A stretch of DNA of 64,000 bases from Bacteroidota bacterium. GTDB taxonomy: Bacteria; Bacteroidota; Bacteroidia; Sphingobacteriales; Sphingobacteriaceae. Position 1 is the stretch's first letter, and each line of letters begins with the position of its first letter. The position numbers were made by a program, and so were the translations under genes. Where the stretch lies: contig JABDFM010000003.1 of the NCBI GenBank assembly GCA_013286565.1, forward strand, positions 1 through 64,000, given 5' to 3'. Positions 17,059 to 26,049 of the stretch are shown in pieces. Under the pieces are notes generated by a model that saw only the letters and a list, made by a program, of their open reading frames with translations, ran no database searches and was not told the origin of the DNA.

Positions 17059-17817
17059 TTAAAAATTAAACCCTCGCTTTTCCGCATAAGCAGCGATTCT
17101 CGCCCCTGCATCTGCATCCAGCAATATCTCGCAATTGGGGTGAAGCTGCACAACCGATGCCGGCATATCCGTGGTGATAGGCCCAAGTATCGCTTTTTCA
17201 ACGATCTCTGCTTTATGAGCGCCTTTGGCTATGAGGATCAGCTTGCGGGTATGCATAATGTTTTTGATACCACGGGTCAATCCGCCTAATTCTGTTTCGG
17301 GCGGCACCTGTGTTTCCCGGCGCACACGGGCCTCGAAATCAGGGTCCATTGGCGATACCCAGGTTTCGCTTTCAAACGGCGTGCCCGGTTGATTAATGCC
17401 AATGTGCCCGTTACTGCCAAGCCCCAGCATTTGCAGGTCGGCACCCCCGCGTTCTGCCAGGCGTTTTTCAAACAGCAGGGCCTCGGCCTCAAAATCATCC
17501 GATAAAGTAGGCGGCATAATAAAGTTCTCTTCCGGTATGCCCAGCGGCCCGGCAATCTGATTCAGGATCATGGTATAGCAGCTGCCCGCATATTCGCGCG
17601 AAAGGTTGGTCAGCTCGTCCACATTAAACAGCGTTATCCGCGAAACATCGAAAGGATATTTCTTAAAGATTTCGGAAACAATGGCGTGCATATTAAGGGT
17701 AGTCTGCCCGGTCGAAAGCCCGATCACGGCATCCGGTTTCTCCAGCATCTGGGCAATGATGCGCCAGGCTGCCATTACATCAAATTCGTGCTCGCTTTTT
17801 GCAATTGTTATTTTCAT
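17059..17817 (-). CDS. nagB: Glucosamine-6-phosphate deaminase
   Basis: 252-residue NagB, converting glucosamine-6-phosphate to fructose-6-phosphate and ammonia. Signatures are GLSTGQTT near residue 35, NVDELTNLSREYAGSCY with the catalytic Asp, and GLGSNGHIGINQPG with the catalytic His. It lies 3 bases after HPr as the last gene of the PTS operon. That position suggests the transporter delivers glucosamine-6-phosphate (imported glucosamine), since no N-acetylglucosamine-6-phosphate deacetylase is present. Family assignment is firm; the substrate link is inference. Confidence 0.93.
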   Translation of the reverse strand: MKITIAKSEHEFDVMAAWRIIAQMLEKPDAVIGLSTGQTTLNMHAIVSEIFKKYPFDVSRITLFNVDELTNLSREYAGSCYTMILNQIAGPLGIPEENFIMPPTLSDDFEAEALLFEKRLAERGGADLQMLGLGSNGHIGINQPGTPFESETWVSPMDPDFEARVRRETQVPPETELGGLTRGIKNIMHTRKLILIAKGAHKAEIVEKAILGPITTDMPASVVQLHPNCEILLDADAGARIAAYAEKRGFNF

Positions 17818-17820
17818 GGG

Positions 17821-18087
17821 TTATTGATCCTTTAATTGTTGTGTAAAAAACAGGCCGATTGCGGTTGCCGCATCGGCTTCATCCTCGCCATCAACCATTA
17901 CGGAAATGGTTTCGCCACCTTTAATAGACAGCGAAAGTATATTGAGCAGGCTATTGATGCGAACCGTCTTCTCCCCTTTTTTTAAGCTGATAACCGACTG
18001 GAAATTTTTGCCCAGCTTTACCAGGTTAGTAGCCGGGCGTGCGTGCATGCCCTGCGGCGCGGTGATGATATAGTCTGTTGTGATCAT
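17821..18087 (-). CDS. ptsH: Phosphocarrier protein HPr
   Basis: 88-residue HPr, the small phosphocarrier that passes phosphate from EI to EIIA. His15 sits in the GMHARPA motif, exactly at the family position, and Ser46 is present in INSLLNILSL, the residue phosphorylated by HPr kinase in some phyla. The gene overlaps the end of ptsI by 4 bases and is followed 3 bases later by nagB, so all three should be on one mRNA. Confidence 0.95.
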   Translation of the reverse strand: MITTDYIITAPQGMHARPATNLVKLGKNFQSVISLKKGEKTVRINSLLNILSLSIKGGETISVMVDGEDEADAATAIGLFFTQQLKDQ

Positions 18088-19796
18088 TGTGCCAAATCCT
18101 GCAAATAGGTGATAATAGTTGATGAACTGTCCATTTCCATTATTTTTTTACAAACTTCCTGCGCCGATGATAAGCTATGGCTGATGATGATATTTTTGAT
18201 AGCCGGGATAGCACTCGCGCTCATGGAAAATTCTTTCAAACCCATGCCCAATAGCAATAAGGTAGCCAATGGGTCGCCTGCCATTTCGCCGCACATGCCA
18301 ACGTGGATGTTATGTTTATATCCCTCCTCAATTACATTACTGATCAGTCTTAATACCCCTGGGTTAAAGGGATCGTAGAGGTGCGTTATCTTTTCATTCA
18401 TCCGGTCAACAGCAAGGGTGTACTGACAAAGGTCGTTGGTACCGATACTAAAAAAGTCGACTTCTTTGGCTAATATATCCGCAGTTATAGCCGCGGATGG
18501 TATCTCGATCATAATGCCAACCTTAATATCAACATTAAATGGAATATGCTCTTCCTGCAATTCCTTTTTTGCTTCCGCGAGGATATTTTTAGCTGCCCTT
18601 ACCTCCTCTACATTTGAGATCATCGGGAACATGATCTTCAGATCGCCGAAAACACCTGCCCTTAAAATAGCTTTGAGTTGGGTGATAAAAATATCCGTCC
18701 TGTCGAGACATATCCTGATGGCGCGGTAACCCAGGAACGGGTTTTGCTCTATCGGCAGACCAAAATAAGATAATTGTTTATCGCCGCCAATATCAATTGT
18801 TCTCACAATAACCGACTTGTCTTTTGATTGGAGCGCTACTTTTTTATAAAATTCAAACTGCTCCTCTTCGGATGGGAAGGTATCCCGGTTCATAAAAAGC
18901 AGTTCGGTACGTAGCAGGCCCACACCCTCTCCGCCATTTTCAAAAACATCAGCCAGATCATCCGCACCAGAGATATTGGCCGTCAGCATGATGGACTCGC
19001 CATCGGTGGTTACACAGGGAACATCCCTTAATGCTTTTAGCTTTTCAGACTGTTTTATAAAATCTTCTCTTTTTGCGCGGTACTCATCAATAAGTTGCTG
19101 ATCAGGATTGATATAGATCTGCCCGCTTATCCCGTCCAAAATAATTACATCACCATCTTTTATCAACTTCAAACTATCTCCACAACCTACCACCGCCGAT
19201 ATCCCTTTCGACCGCGCGATAATAGCCGCATGTGAAGTTTTACTGCCCATTTGTGTGGCAAAGCCGGTGATATAGCGGGTATCCATCGTTATGGTATCCG
19301 ATGGCGCAATGTCCTCCGCAATGATAATGGTATCCGGTTCAAATTGTTGAGTGTCAGACTTAACCGATCCATTCAAATGCTTCAATATCCGGCTGCCAAT
19401 ATCCTGTATATCTGCTGCGCGTGCCCGCATATATGCATCATCCATATTCAGAAACAGCTCAACCAGATTTGCGGTGACTTCTATTAAAGCATCATTGGCA
19501 TTTTTTTTATCACCGCTGATCTTCTCGATGACATCTTCCTTTAGCTGCGGATCGCTTATGAACTCAATTTGTGTTTCTAAAATGGCGATGTCTTCCTCAG
19601 TCAGTATTAATTCCCTGTTTGTTTTGATCGATTCTATTTCTGCTATCGCGAGGTCGACTGCAAGGTTAAAGCGTTCGCTCTCAGAAGATATTTCAAGGTC
19701 ATTTTTTAAAAGGACGCTTGTAACAAATGTTTTATCTTTTTTAATCACAAAAGCCTTGCCTATCGATATACCCGGTGATACGCCAATTCCTTTCAT
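18084..19796 (-). CDS. ptsI: PTS enzyme I (phosphoenolpyruvate-protein phosphotransferase)
   Basis: 570-residue cytoplasmic EI that takes phosphate from PEP and gives it to HPr. The order of domains is typical: an N-terminal HPr-binding helical region, the phosphohistidine domain with His189 in GSKTSHAAIIAR, and the C-terminal PEP-binding barrel with GIGLLRTE-like GVGLLRTELLFM, DIGGDKQLSYFG and GMCGEMAGDP. Length agrees with the E. coli enzyme. It sits 4 bases behind the EIIC-EIID gene and overlaps ptsH by 4. Confidence 0.96.
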   Translation of the reverse strand: MKGIGVSPGISIGKAFVIKKDKTFVTSVLLKNDLEISSESERFNLAVDLAIAEIESIKTNRELILTEEDIAILETQIEFISDPQLKEDVIEKISGDKKNANDALIEVTANLVELFLNMDDAYMRARAADIQDIGSRILKHLNGSVKSDTQQFEPDTIIIAEDIAPSDTITMDTRYITGFATQMGSKTSHAAIIARSKGISAVVGCGDSLKLIKDGDVIILDGISGQIYINPDQQLIDEYRAKREDFIKQSEKLKALRDVPCVTTDGESIMLTANISGADDLADVFENGGEGVGLLRTELLFMNRDTFPSEEEQFEFYKKVALQSKDKSVIVRTIDIGGDKQLSYFGLPIEQNPFLGYRAIRICLDRTDIFITQLKAILRAGVFGDLKIMFPMISNVEEVRAAKNILAEAKKELQEEHIPFNVDIKVGIMIEIPSAAITADILAKEVDFFSIGTNDLCQYTLAVDRMNEKITHLYDPFNPGVLRLISNVIEEGYKHNIHVGMCGEMAGDPLATLLLLGMGLKEFSMSASAIPAIKNIIISHSLSSAQEVCKKIMEMDSSSTIITYLQDLAQ

Positions 19797-19800
19797 CTGA

Positions 19801-21381
19801 TCATGTGAATAAATGTATCATACTTCCAACAAAACCCAGTGCCAGCAGCCCCAATAGCAAGTAGATGGTTTTTACATTCTTTTTCACAAAGAAATACACC
19901 AAAAACGTCAATCCCAGCGGGATCATCGCCGGAACGATCTGATCCAAAATCCCCTGCACTGCACTGCCAGATTTCGCCGCTCCGATGGTAAGCGGCGTGG
20001 TGATAGACATCAGCGTAGCGGGCATTGCCCCTACCACCATCAGCCCTAATATAGCCGCGCCTTTGGTCAGCTTATCCATCACATTATTTTTGGCCAGGTT
20101 TTGCAGGAATTTGGTGCCGGTATTATAGCCGATAAATGTCAGGTGATACCGTAGCAGCAAATGCGGCACATTAAATATCAGCAGGAAAAGTATAGGGCCC
20201 AAAACATTCCCTTTGAGAGCCAATGATGCCCCAACCCCGGCAGCGATCACTTTAAATGTTCCCCAAAATAAAGAATCAAATACACCCGCCAACGGCCCCA
20301 TCAAACCCAGCTTAACCGAACTGATGGATTCTGCATCGAAATCGGCATTCCGGCTGTTTTGTTCCTCCATGGCAGCAGTTATGCCGATGATCAGGGTTGA
20401 TCCATACGGGCTGGTATTAAAAAACTGTAAATGCCTTTTTAAAGCAGCAGCCATGGTTTGCTTAGTGGTGTACAATTTCTTTAGTGCCGGAATGATCGAA
20501 AAAGCAAACCCGGTATTTTGCCAGGTCTCGAAATTAAAATTAGCTTCCAATGCCAATGACCTGAAGAACAAGCTACGCACATCGCCTTTGGTTAGTTTGG
20601 GCGAGGGTTTCTCAGTTTCCGTGTTGACGTCCGAGTAATCATCCTCGTCTTCACTCACTTCTTTTGATGTATCTTGAGTTACGATAAACGCGATGATCAC
20701 CCCCAGGCCGCCGATGGCAATAACCGGCAATTTCAGATAAGCCGCCAGCATAAATCCCAGGAAAAAGTACGGTGCTACCTTTTTATTGAACATCAAATTC
20801 ATTAGCAGCGCGAAACCAAGCGCAGGCAACATATTACCCGCCACCTGCAAGCCCGATTGTACCCAGGCAGGTATCATATCTAAAAAAGATTTCATGGCAC
20901 CTGCACCTAATTGCAGGGCCAGCCAGATGATAACTCCCATAAACAATGGCCGCAGCAAACCTGACAAGATGTGCAATCGTTGCACTCCTTTATAATCGCC
21001 ATCATCCGCATACTGATCGAACTTTTTATTAAGTATGGCGCGCAACACGAAAAGTCCGCTGATCACCATTTCTGCCAGGATAGAAACGGGAACAGCAATA
21101 GCCAATGCAATGGCAGGGCCCTTGCCCGATATAATGGCAAATGCCGTGCCCAGCACCCCACCGGTGATTACATCAGGAGGTATAGCGGCACCCACCTTGA
21201 TGTTGCCCATAAATATCAATTCCAGCGTACCACCGATGATGATGCCCTGTGTAACATCCCCAAGCACCAGGCCCACTAGCGGCCCCAGTACCAAAGGGCG
21301 GCTCAGCAAGGTGGTACCGAGGAAATCCTCCGAATGACCAAACATCGCGATAAGCGCAATAAGCAAGTAGGTTAGTGACAC
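19801..21381 (-). CDS. Mannose-family PTS EIIC-EIID fusion permease
   Basis: 526-residue membrane protein joining two subunits that are usually separate. Residues 1 to about 235 match EIIC (DVTQGIIIGGTLELIFMG, VGAAIPPDVITGGVLGTAF), the sugar channel. An acidic linker (SEDEDDYSDVNTE) follows. Residues from about 265 match EIID (VRSLFFRSLALEANFNFE, NTGFAFSIIPALKKLY, GLMGPLAGVFDS), which partners EIIC. The start is GTG at 21381. It is separated from the upstream EIIB gene by 137 bases that contain a repeat. Confidence 0.93.
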   Translation of the reverse strand: MSLTYLLIALIAMFGHSEDFLGTTLLSRPLVLGPLVGLVLGDVTQGIIIGGTLELIFMGNIKVGAAIPPDVITGGVLGTAFAIISGKGPAIALAIAVPVSILAEMVISGLFVLRAILNKKFDQYADDGDYKGVQRLHILSGLLRPLFMGVIIWLALQLGAGAMKSFLDMIPAWVQSGLQVAGNMLPALGFALLMNLMFNKKVAPYFFLGFMLAAYLKLPVIAIGGLGVIIAFIVTQDTSKEVSEDEDDYSDVNTETEKPSPKLTKGDVRSLFFRSLALEANFNFETWQNTGFAFSIIPALKKLYTTKQTMAAALKRHLQFFNTSPYGSTLIIGITAAMEEQNSRNADFDAESISSVKLGLMGPLAGVFDSLFWGTFKVIAAGVGASLALKGNVLGPILFLLIFNVPHLLLRYHLTFIGYNTGTKFLQNLAKNNVMDKLTKGAAILGLMVVGAMPATLMSITTPLTIGAAKSGSAVQGILDQIVPAMIPLGLTFLVYFFVKKNVKTIYLLLGLLALGFVGSMIHLFT

Positions 21382-21399
21382 GTTATAGGTGGCTTTTAT

Positions 21400-21505
21400 G
21401 TTTTAACGCTTTGTGAACTTTGTGCTCTTTCTTTGTGAACTCTGTGGTAAAAATTAACCACAAAGGGCGCAGAGATTTTTCACAGAGGCACACAGAGTTG
21501 TATTG
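21400..21505. repeat. CACAGAG-type inverted repeat inside the PTS operon
   Basis: A segment rich in TTTGTGAACTCTGTGG followed by its approximate inverse (AACCACAAAGGGCGCAGAG, CACAGAGGCACACAGAG). It fills most of the gap between EIIB and EIIC-EIID and would form a long imperfect hairpin in the operon mRNA. Repeats of this wording are common in Bacteroidota, from memory. Confidence 0.65.
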
Positions 21506-21517
21506 TTTATTAAAAAT

Positions 21518-21988
21518 TCAAATCAGGCTCCCAACCATCTGCTTACTATCCGTTGGCACCTGCCTTATCTCCAATTCTATTCCTTTACTCAATAGCTCCT
21601 GCAATAATGGCTTATCATCTTCGGTAATTGCCACCGCTTTTGAGATCAGTTTAGCGCCTTCCTTCATCCTGATCCCTCCAAAATTGACCGACTTTATTTC
21701 CTCCACTCCATTGGCAATAGCATAAGCATCTTTCACACTGTTGATGATCAGTAATATTTTGAGGCCCTTGCTTTTTTCATCATTCAAAAAAATGATGGCG
21801 TCAGCAACCGACTTGATGAGCAATTTAGTACCGGCAGGTTTGGCTAAACCCAGGGTCATCTTCATAAACTCATCCTTCGCTACTTTATCATTTGCAATGA
21901 TGAGGCAATCAACCCCTAATGCGGGCACCCAGGTAAACGCTACCTGCCCGTGCACCAGACGGTCGTCAATACGGGTTAGTTTAATCAT
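21518..21988 (-). CDS. Mannose-family PTS EIIB
   Basis: 156-residue cytoplasmic EIIB domain that receives phosphate from EIIA on a histidine (His13 in IDDRLVHGQVAFTW) and passes it to the sugar during transport. The N-terminal MIKLTRIDDRLVHGQV is the family signature, and length is normal for a free-standing EIIB. It overlaps the EIIA gene by 8 bases. Sugar specificity cannot be told from the sequence; the operon context suggests an amino sugar. Confidence 0.94.
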   Translation of the reverse strand: MIKLTRIDDRLVHGQVAFTWVPALGVDCLIIANDKVAKDEFMKMTLGLAKPAGTKLLIKSVADAIIFLNDEKSKGLKILLIINSVKDAYAIANGVEEIKSVNFGGIRMKEGAKLISKAVAITEDDKPLLQELLSKGIELEIRQVPTDSKQMVGSLI

Positions 21989-22415
21989 CCTGGTCTTCCT
22001 TGTTCTCGGCGGTTAATAATTTGTTTACAAACACCATTTGCTCTTTGGCATTATTGATGGATTCTTCTATAATTTCATTCAACGGCGTACCCGTATCAGC
22101 CAGCATGATCTCCATGATCAAAGGCAGATTTACCCCCGATATGATATAAACATTCGACCTTAAAGCATGTTGCAGCACCTGGTTAGTAACACTGCCCCCG
22201 AGGATATCCGTAAAGATCACCAGGTCATCATCATCGGTAACCTGCGCTAAAATGGCTTTAAGTTCATCCTCAACGGTTACATTTTCGTCCACATAAGCCT
22301 GTATTAAAAATACATTCTCCATAGCGCCGATAATAATATCCAGGGATGATTTTATACCCGCGGCTAAAGTGCCATGCGTGGCAATAATAAATTTCCGGGT
22401 TCTTTCGGTATGCAT
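21981..22415 (-). CDS. Mannose-family PTS EIIA
   Basis: 144-residue EIIA domain of the mannose (Man/fructose/sorbose) family. The phosphoacceptor is His14 in IIATHGTLAAGI. The segment FTDILGGSVTNQVL and the IISGVNLPLIMEIM segment are also family hallmarks. The ATG at 22415 is chosen; a TTG at 22433 would add six residues. It is the first gene of the six-gene PTS operon and overlaps EIIB by 8 bases. No dedicated regulator gene is next to it. Confidence 0.93.
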   Translation of the reverse strand: MHTERTRKFIIATHGTLAAGIKSSLDIIIGAMENVFLIQAYVDENVTVEDELKAILAQVTDDDDLVIFTDILGGSVTNQVLQHALRSNVYIISGVNLPLIMEIMLADTGTPLNEIIEESINNAKEQMVFVNKLLTAENKEDQDD

Positions 22416-22565
22416 ATCGTGTACAGGGTACAATAAGTAATTGGCTTTACAAGGTAGGAATTATAGCCAATAAATATACTGTCACGATAGAATTCTTATA
22501 TATGAACTGCTGTTCAATCAATCTATTCAACTAAATGCCAGTTTAATTCACCCGTTTTTCTATTT

Positions 22566-23723
22566 TTATTGGGGGTTAGCTGTTTCTCTTGGAAGGCAAT
22601 ATTTTACTATTTCAGCTTTCATCTTCTTACCCGCCAACTCCCAGGTAAATTCTGATTGAGCGTGATCGAAGCCGTTTTCTCCCAATAGTTTTCCTCTTAA
22701 CGGGTCGTCAAAAAGCTTACATAAGGCATCAGCATAACCATCCACATCATTATCAATTAGAAACCCATTAAAGTCATTAATAACCATATCCGGTATTGAG
22801 CCGATATTGTTAGCAATAATGGGTAATTTGTAATGCATGGCTTCAACAAATACAATTCCAAAAGGCTCTCTCAATGTTGGCAAGCAAAAAACTGCCGCTT
22901 TATTATAATACGCAGCAACCTCCCCTGGTGGTAGCTTGCCGAGTATATTACAGTTAGGTAAATTGATATTCGCAGGATTACAACCTATAATGGTTAAAGT
23001 GGCATCGGGGTGTTTTTGCAACACTTTTTCAAATGCTTTTATAAGGATCGGGCCACCTTTTCTCTCCCAGTCCACTCCAACAAATAATATATTTTTTGAA
23101 GCGTACTTATCATTGTTTTCAATAAAACTGTCTGTAGCATTACTTCCTGCAGATACTGTCAGCGCTTTCTCTTTGGGAACATTATATTGATTTAATAAGG
23201 AGTAGGTTATCAGGCTGCCGCAAGTAAACGTTATATCTGCATCCTGGTATATCTTGCTTTCAACATTATCAATAAACCTGGCCGACCTCATATAATGGCT
23301 GCTGTATATGTCAGGATACAATAAGTTTGCTTTGGCAGTATGATCTGTGTATATAAAGTGCGGTTTACCAGGCAGCTTTGCATTAAATAAAGTTTGTGTC
23401 TGGAAAGTAAACATATAATCTGTGTCTCCAACTAATTTCCGGATACATTGATCAGTTTTCAGCGACATATAAGATGTTCCAAAAAACCAGGTAGCCAGAT
23501 CGCTCCATTTTTTATGGCCCCTGATCATATCCAGCCCATATTCGTTAAAAAAGTAATAGATATTTATCAGGTAAGAGAAATACGACATGTTTTTCTTCCA
23601 GATATCTTTAACATCCAGCACATCAACCTCATGATCCTGAAATTCGGTCTGTAATATTTTTAAAATACTGTCATTAATGAATGAAAAGCTTCCCAGTTTG
23701 ATAAATAGTATTTTATGCGGCAT
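22566..23723 (-). CDS. GT4-type glycosyltransferase
   Basis: 385-residue glycosyltransferase with the GT-B fold. The C-terminal half carries family-4 signatures: LFVGVDWERKGGPIL (donor-domain start), TIIGCNPANINLPN, and the acidic motif PTLREPFGIVFVEAMHY, whose two glutamates bind the nucleotide sugar. The ATG at 23723 is chosen over a TTG ten codons upstream. It is monocistronic. Sugar donor and acceptor are unknown; cell-surface glycan synthesis is likely. Confidence 0.88.
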   Translation of the reverse strand: MPHKILFIKLGSFSFINDSILKILQTEFQDHEVDVLDVKDIWKKNMSYFSYLINIYYFFNEYGLDMIRGHKKWSDLATWFFGTSYMSLKTDQCIRKLVGDTDYMFTFQTQTLFNAKLPGKPHFIYTDHTAKANLLYPDIYSSHYMRSARFIDNVESKIYQDADITFTCGSLITYSLLNQYNVPKEKALTVSAGSNATDSFIENNDKYASKNILFVGVDWERKGGPILIKAFEKVLQKHPDATLTIIGCNPANINLPNCNILGKLPPGEVAAYYNKAAVFCLPTLREPFGIVFVEAMHYKLPIIANNIGSIPDMVINDFNGFLIDNDVDGYADALCKLFDDPLRGKLLGENGFDHAQSEFTWELAGKKMKAEIVKYCLPRETANPQ

Positions 23724-24039
23724 GAGAAACAATTTTTTTAATATTGTAAGCAAATATGCAACATCCGATCGTTACCGCTTACGGATTCCTTGTTAAGAGC
23801 AGCGCCATTGATAGCGGATGTTAATATAGCAACAAAAAAGTAAATTCTATATAAAACTTTATTGATCATCAATTATTTACAATTGGTTTTACCAATAATT
23901 TAGTGTTGCTTTATATGGATATTGCCATTATGACAGGAAATTCTGTTTTAAAACAACTAAAAAGGTCATTCTGTAACAACGGTATAGGTTTTGTAATCAA
24001 AGTTGTAAATTCAACCATTAAATTAAAATCATTTAAAAC
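23724..24039. other. Intergenic region between divergent genes
   Basis: 316 AT-rich bases between the glycosyltransferase and lemA starts. I see no gene, strong hairpin or exact TAnnTTTG. Near-matches occur on the minus strand (CATATTTG just upstream of the glycosyltransferase) and on the plus strand around 23990. Confidence 0.5.
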
Positions 24040-24630
24040 ATGAAAACTTCGTATATAGTAATAGGCGTAATTTTATTTATCCTTTTTATAGGTGGCTGCG
24101 GCTGTGTTTCAAGCTACAATTCAATAGTAGGCCTTGATCAAAAGGCCCAGTCAAAATGGGGGACCGTACAAACCGACTATCAGCGCCGTGCCGACCTGGT
24201 GCCTAATTTGGTTGCAACTGTAAAGGGTGTTGCCAATTTCGAAAAAAGCACTTTGGTTGACGTAACCAACGCACGCGCAAGAGCTACTTCAATTCAGGTA
24301 GATCCTACCAAACTTACTCCTGAAACTATCCAAAAATATCAGGCAGCCCAAGGGCAATTAAGCAGCGCTCTGAGCCGTTTGCTGGTTGCTTCGGAACGTT
24401 ACCCGGAATTAAAAGCGACCGACAATTTTAGCGCTTTACAAGCCCAGTTGGAAGGAACAGAGAACCGCATAGCGGTATCAAGACGTGATTTTAACGATGC
24501 TGTGCAGGAATATAATACCAAAGTACGGTCGTTCCCGAGCAATATTATGGCTAACATGTTTGGATTTGGCCCGAAAGGATATTTCCAGGCTGATGCAGCA
24601 TCGGCAAACGCACCTAAAGTTCAATTTTAA
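24040..24630 (+). CDS. LemA family protein
   Basis: 196-residue LemA protein with one N-terminal membrane anchor (IVIGVILFILFIGGCGC) and a long helical domain. The motif YQRRADLVPNLVATVKG and the LSRLLVASERYPELKA segment are the family signature. LemA proteins are membrane-anchored helical bundles of unclear function, often encoded next to TPM-domain proteins, exactly as here: two TPM genes follow in the same direction. The GCGC near the end of the anchor could also act as a lipobox. Confidence 0.92.
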   Translation: MKTSYIVIGVILFILFIGGCGCVSSYNSIVGLDQKAQSKWGTVQTDYQRRADLVPNLVATVKGVANFEKSTLVDVTNARARATSIQVDPTKLTPETIQKYQAAQGQLSSALSRLLVASERYPELKATDNFSALQAQLEGTENRIAVSRRDFNDAVQEYNTKVRSFPSNIMANMFGFGPKGYFQADAASANAPKVQF

Positions 24631-24716
24631 ATCCAATTATTGATTTAGTGAATTATTGAATGACTGAATAGTTAAATCAATAATTCACTAATTCGATAAC
24701 TCAATAATTATAAACC

Positions 24717-25151
24717 ATGGCAGTATTTAACGATGAAGAACAGCAGCGTATTCGTAAAGCAATAGAGGATGCCGAAAAGCATACTTCGGGCCAGATACGC
24801 GTTTGTATTGAAAAAAACTGCAGCGAAAACGTGCTCGATCGCGCTGCCAAGTATTTCCATAAGCTGGATATGCATAAAACCAAGCTGCGGAATGGCGTAT
24901 TGATCTACCTGGCTACTGTCGACCGTAAATTTGCGATCATTGGCGACAGGGGGATCAACAAGGTTGTACCTGCCAATTTCTGGGACGATACCAAGGAAGA
25001 TATGCTGAACCATTTTAAGTATGGTGACCTGGTTGAAGGTATTGTTACCGGGCTGAAAATAGCGGGCGATCACCTGGAGAAATTTTTCCCTCACCATGCC
25101 GGTGACACCAATGAATTATCTGATGACATTGCCTTTATGGATGGCGATTAA
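24717..25151 (+). CDS. TPM-domain protein (short, cytoplasmic)
   Basis: 144-residue protein that is almost entirely a TPM (DUF477) domain, starting EEQQRIRKAIEDAEKHTSGQ and containing the IGDRGINKVVP and EGIVTGLKIAGDHL segments. It has no signal peptide or membrane segment, unlike the following gene. TPM domains bind divalent metals and some are proposed to act in membrane-protein or photosystem repair. It sits between lemA and the membrane-bound TPM gene (11 bases), so the three probably form one unit. Confidence 0.85.
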   Translation: MAVFNDEEQQRIRKAIEDAEKHTSGQIRVCIEKNCSENVLDRAAKYFHKLDMHKTKLRNGVLIYLATVDRKFAIIGDRGINKVVPANFWDDTKEDMLNHFKYGDLVEGIVTGLKIAGDHLEKFFPHHAGDTNELSDDIAFMDGD

Positions 25152-25162
25152 AAAATAGACCC

Positions 25163-25942
25163 ATGTTCAAAAAAATTATATTGTTCACTTGTTTTGTGCT
25201 GTGTGCTTTTCTGGCATTCTCACAGGAACTCCCCCCAAGGTCAAATACGCTGGTAACTGACTTTACCAATACGCTTTCGGCTGATGACAAACAGCAGTTG
25301 GAGCATAAACTGGAAGCCTATAGCGACTCTACCTCCACACAGATTGCCGTTGTGATGATGAAGTCGGTTGGCGATTATGATATTAATGATTACGGGCAAA
25401 GGCTTGGCCGCGCCTGGGGCATAGGGCAAAAAGGTAAAAATAATGGTATCCTTATTTTGGTGGCCCTTGGCGACCGCAAGGTAACCATACAAACCGGCTT
25501 GGGTACCGAAGGTGGGGTGCCCGATATTATTACCCACCAGATCATCCAGAATGATTTCCAGCCAAATTTCAGGTCAGGAAACTATTATGCTGGTTTGGAT
25601 GCAGGCACAACTGATATTATCAAATATCTGAAAGGTGAGTTCAAAGGAGATAAAAAACCACAAGCCCAGGGACGCGGCGGAAGCGCCGGGATCATCGTTA
25701 TTATAGTGATCATCATCCTGGTACTCATATTCCGTAACCGTGGCGGCGGTGGTCAGATCATTGACAGTCGCGGCGGGGCCAGCCCATTCTGGTGGTTCCT
25801 GGGTGGTGCTATGCTCGGCCGCGAAAGTGGTGGCTGGGGTGGTTTCTCGGGTGGTGGCGGAGATGGCGGCGGCGACGGAGGGGGTTTCGGCGGCTTTGGC
25901 GGCGGCGACTTCGGCGGCGGCGGATCAAGCGGAAGCTGGTAG
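25163..25942 (+). CDS. TPM-domain membrane protein with glycine-rich tail
   Basis: 259-residue YgcG-like protein. A signal peptide (LFTCFVLCAFLAFS) leads to a periplasmic TPM domain (about 30-165, with STSTQIAVVMMKSV and GQKGKNNGILILVALGDRKV). A transmembrane span (IIVIIVIIILVLIF, near 180) follows, then a cytoplasmic tail rich in Gly and ending GGGGSSGSW. This is the usual companion of LemA. The glycine tail is typical of the family rather than a sequencing artefact. Function unknown. Confidence 0.9.
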   Translation: MFKKIILFTCFVLCAFLAFSQELPPRSNTLVTDFTNTLSADDKQQLEHKLEAYSDSTSTQIAVVMMKSVGDYDINDYGQRLGRAWGIGQKGKNNGILILVALGDRKVTIQTGLGTEGGVPDIITHQIIQNDFQPNFRSGNYYAGLDAGTTDIIKYLKGEFKGDKKPQAQGRGGSAGIIVIIVIIILVLIFRNRGGGGQIIDSRGGASPFWWFLGGAMLGRESGGWGGFSGGGGDGGGDGGGFGGFGGGDFGGGGSSGSW

Positions 25943-26049
25943 GGAGAAGTTAATGGTTGATAGTTAATAGATCATAGCAGGGAGCTTTTTCTTGTAATGG
26001 GTATTTACTACATTAGCCGTATTTTGCCATCATCTATGAACTATCAACC

